From positions 1 to 6,057 of the forward strand of contig JAKEHD010000805.1 of assembly GCA_022615215.1 (NCBI GenBank): a stretch of 6,057 nucleotides of DNA, given 5' to 3'. The position numbers and the translations under genes were made by a program. Positions 5,442 through 6,057 of this stretch are shown here, one piece after another. The DNA comes from Blastocatellia bacterium. GTDB lineage: Bacteria; Acidobacteriota; Blastocatellia; UBA7656. A model generated the notes under the pieces. The model saw nothing but the letters and a program-made list of their open reading frames with translations. It was not told where the DNA came from and made no database searches. How positions within the stretch are numbered: position 1 is the first letter of the stretch; the number at the start of each line of letters is the position of its first letter.

Positions 5442-5921
5442 CTATTCTTTAGACGCTTCACTGAGACCGAGTTCAGCCAACTCACTCTCAGGAAACTGGC
5501 TCAGTGCTTTTCTGTAATATTCCTGCGCTTGTTCGGTTTGTCCGAGCCTAAGATAGCAATATGCAATGTTGCACAATGCCATCTCTCTGTACGATATGGC
5601 ACTTGAATCAAGCAGGGTTAAGAAGCGGAATCTATCGAGCCAGGGCCATCTGCTGAATCTGGCATAGCTCGCCTGAAATGCGCGGATGGCCTCTTGAAAC
5701 GATTCCTGATTTATCAGCGATATCCCTTGCCGGTGATGCGACAAAAGCATTGCCTTTGAGCCGAAGGAGTAAGCGAGATAGGCCGCCACTCCATAAAATA
5801 CTGCTTCTTCAATACTGTCCGGGTAGATGAAGCGCCATAGTAATACGACGATCGTTGCCATCAAAGGCAACTGCACCAGCAGAGAAGACCAAGCTATTTT
5901 TCTTACGGTTTGGGCAGACAT
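5442..5921 (-). CDS. membrane-anchored tetratricopeptide-repeat protein
   Basis: This 159-residue protein has two hydrophobic segments near the N terminus, about 10-32 and 38-58, separated by a short polar link (YPDSIEE, 33-39), so it probably forms a helical hairpin in the inner membrane. The rest is TPR-like: a first helix pair around 63-92 (QGISLINQESFQEAIRAF) and a clear second repeat at about 113-146 (ALCNIAYCYLRLGQTEQAQ, then YYRKALSQFP). TPR domains scaffold protein contacts; no partner is evident. No enzyme motif is present. The ATG at 5921 has only a poor ribosome site (GAG directly adjacent), and the next upstream ATG (5940) is out of frame. GC in one sampled stretch is about 47%, lower than sampled parts of larE. 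No specific family name is justified. Confidence 0.8.
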   Translation of the reverse strand: MSAQTVRKIAWSSLLVQLPLMATIVVLLWRFIYPDSIEEAVFYGVAAYLAYSFGSKAMLLSHHRQGISLINQESFQEAIRAFQASYARFSRWPWLDRFRFLTLLDSSAISYREMALCNIAYCYLRLGQTEQAQEYYRKALSQFPESELAELGLSEASKE

Positions 5922-5966
5922 CTCAGTAGGGTGAGACCATCGAAAATTATCCAGACGATTCCATAA

Positions 5967-5995
5967 TCTATACTGCGCGCGGGATGAAATGACAA
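5967..5995 (-). promoter_or_regulatory. candidate sigma70-like promoter of the TPR gene
   Basis: Reading the minus strand, TTGTCA (complement of 5990-5995, five of six to the -35 consensus) is followed after exactly 17 bases by TATAGA (complement of 5967-5972, four of six to the -10). The start of transcription would be near 5960, about 39 bases ahead of the ATG at 5921. The first copy of the 24-base direct repeat fills the spacer. Confidence 0.45.
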
Positions 5996-6034
5996 TTTTG
6001 AGCGGAGATATATACTACGCGCGGGATAAAATGA
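5969..6034. repeat. imperfect direct repeat pair, 24 bases, 42-base period
   Basis: Bases 5969-5992 and 6011-6034 agree at 22 of 24 positions. Both begin TATACT, share CGCGCGGGAT and end AAATGA, differing only by G/A at the 7th and 18th bases; a TTTT run follows each at the same offset. Starts are 42 bases apart, about four helical turns. No further copy was seen in the window. Confidence 0.8.
5989..6016 (+). promoter_or_regulatory. candidate plus-strand promoter reading off the right edge
   Basis: ATGACA (5989-5994, five of six to the -35 consensus) is followed after 16 bases by TATACT (6011-6016, five of six to the -10). Its -35 overlaps the -35 of the opposite-facing TPR promoter candidate. 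An ATG at 6031 opens a frame to the window end (MNLFQRRNL), but it is only nine codons long, has no Shine-Dalgarno sequence, and would leave almost no leader, so I do not call a gene there. Confidence 0.4.
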
Positions 6035-6057
6035 ACCTTTTTCAGCGCCGCAACCTA

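Noticed and set aside
6031..6057. Start of a further plus-strand gene (MNLFQRRNL)
   Set aside because: Only nine codons remain before the edge, there is no Shine-Dalgarno sequence, and the ATG lies inside the second direct-repeat copy, only about eight bases after the predicted transcription start. It is possible as a leaderless gene but not supportable here.

Overview
The window looks like a piece of a moderately GC-rich bacterial chromosome. Three things suggest Acidobacteriota, perhaps the Blastocatellia: an exported S9 peptidase with SPDG propeller repeats, spacers filled with short tandem repeats of 7, 8 or 10 bases, and high-GC core genes beside AT-richer accessory ones. This placement is an inference from style only; no rRNA or marker gene is present. 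No phage, transposase, CRISPR, tRNA or rRNA gene is visible.

Layout. Bases 1-33 may be the last ten codons of a gene entering from the left. Bases 34-335 are a non-coding spacer built largely from 7- and 8-base tandem repeats with very G-rich runs, followed by a weak promoter candidate. A compact three-gene plus-strand run follows: an exported CX4R phosphatase-like protein (336-899), the LarE sulfur insertase of the nickel-pincer nucleotide pathway (896-1792, ATGA overlap with the first gene) and an AT-richer SMI1/KNR4 (SUKH) protein (1805-2368). It meets a minus-strand enoyl-CoA hydratase/isomerase family gene (2375-3169) tail to tail with six bases between the stop codons.

Upstream of the crotonase gene on the minus strand is a 120-base spacer (3170-3289) made of three successive short tandem arrays. 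Next come a full-length exported S9 serine peptidase (3290-5293), a regulatory-looking spacer with two dyads (5294-5441), and a small membrane-anchored TPR protein (5442-5921). The right edge (5922-6057) carries a 24-base imperfect direct repeat, 22/24 identical with a 42-base period, overlapping a candidate pair of divergent promoters that share one -35 region.

How the genes may work together. Only phosphatase-like/larE/SUKH looks like a transcription unit by spacing. LarE activates the pyridinium cofactor used by LarA-type racemases, but larA, larB and larC are not in the window, and a functional link to the exported phosphatase-like protein is unproven. The minus-strand genes look like independent housekeeping units. 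I see no confident new multi-gene system. The observations most worth following up are the coupled phosphatase-like/larE pair, the three-cysteine LarE active site, and the repeated divergent promoter element at the right edge.
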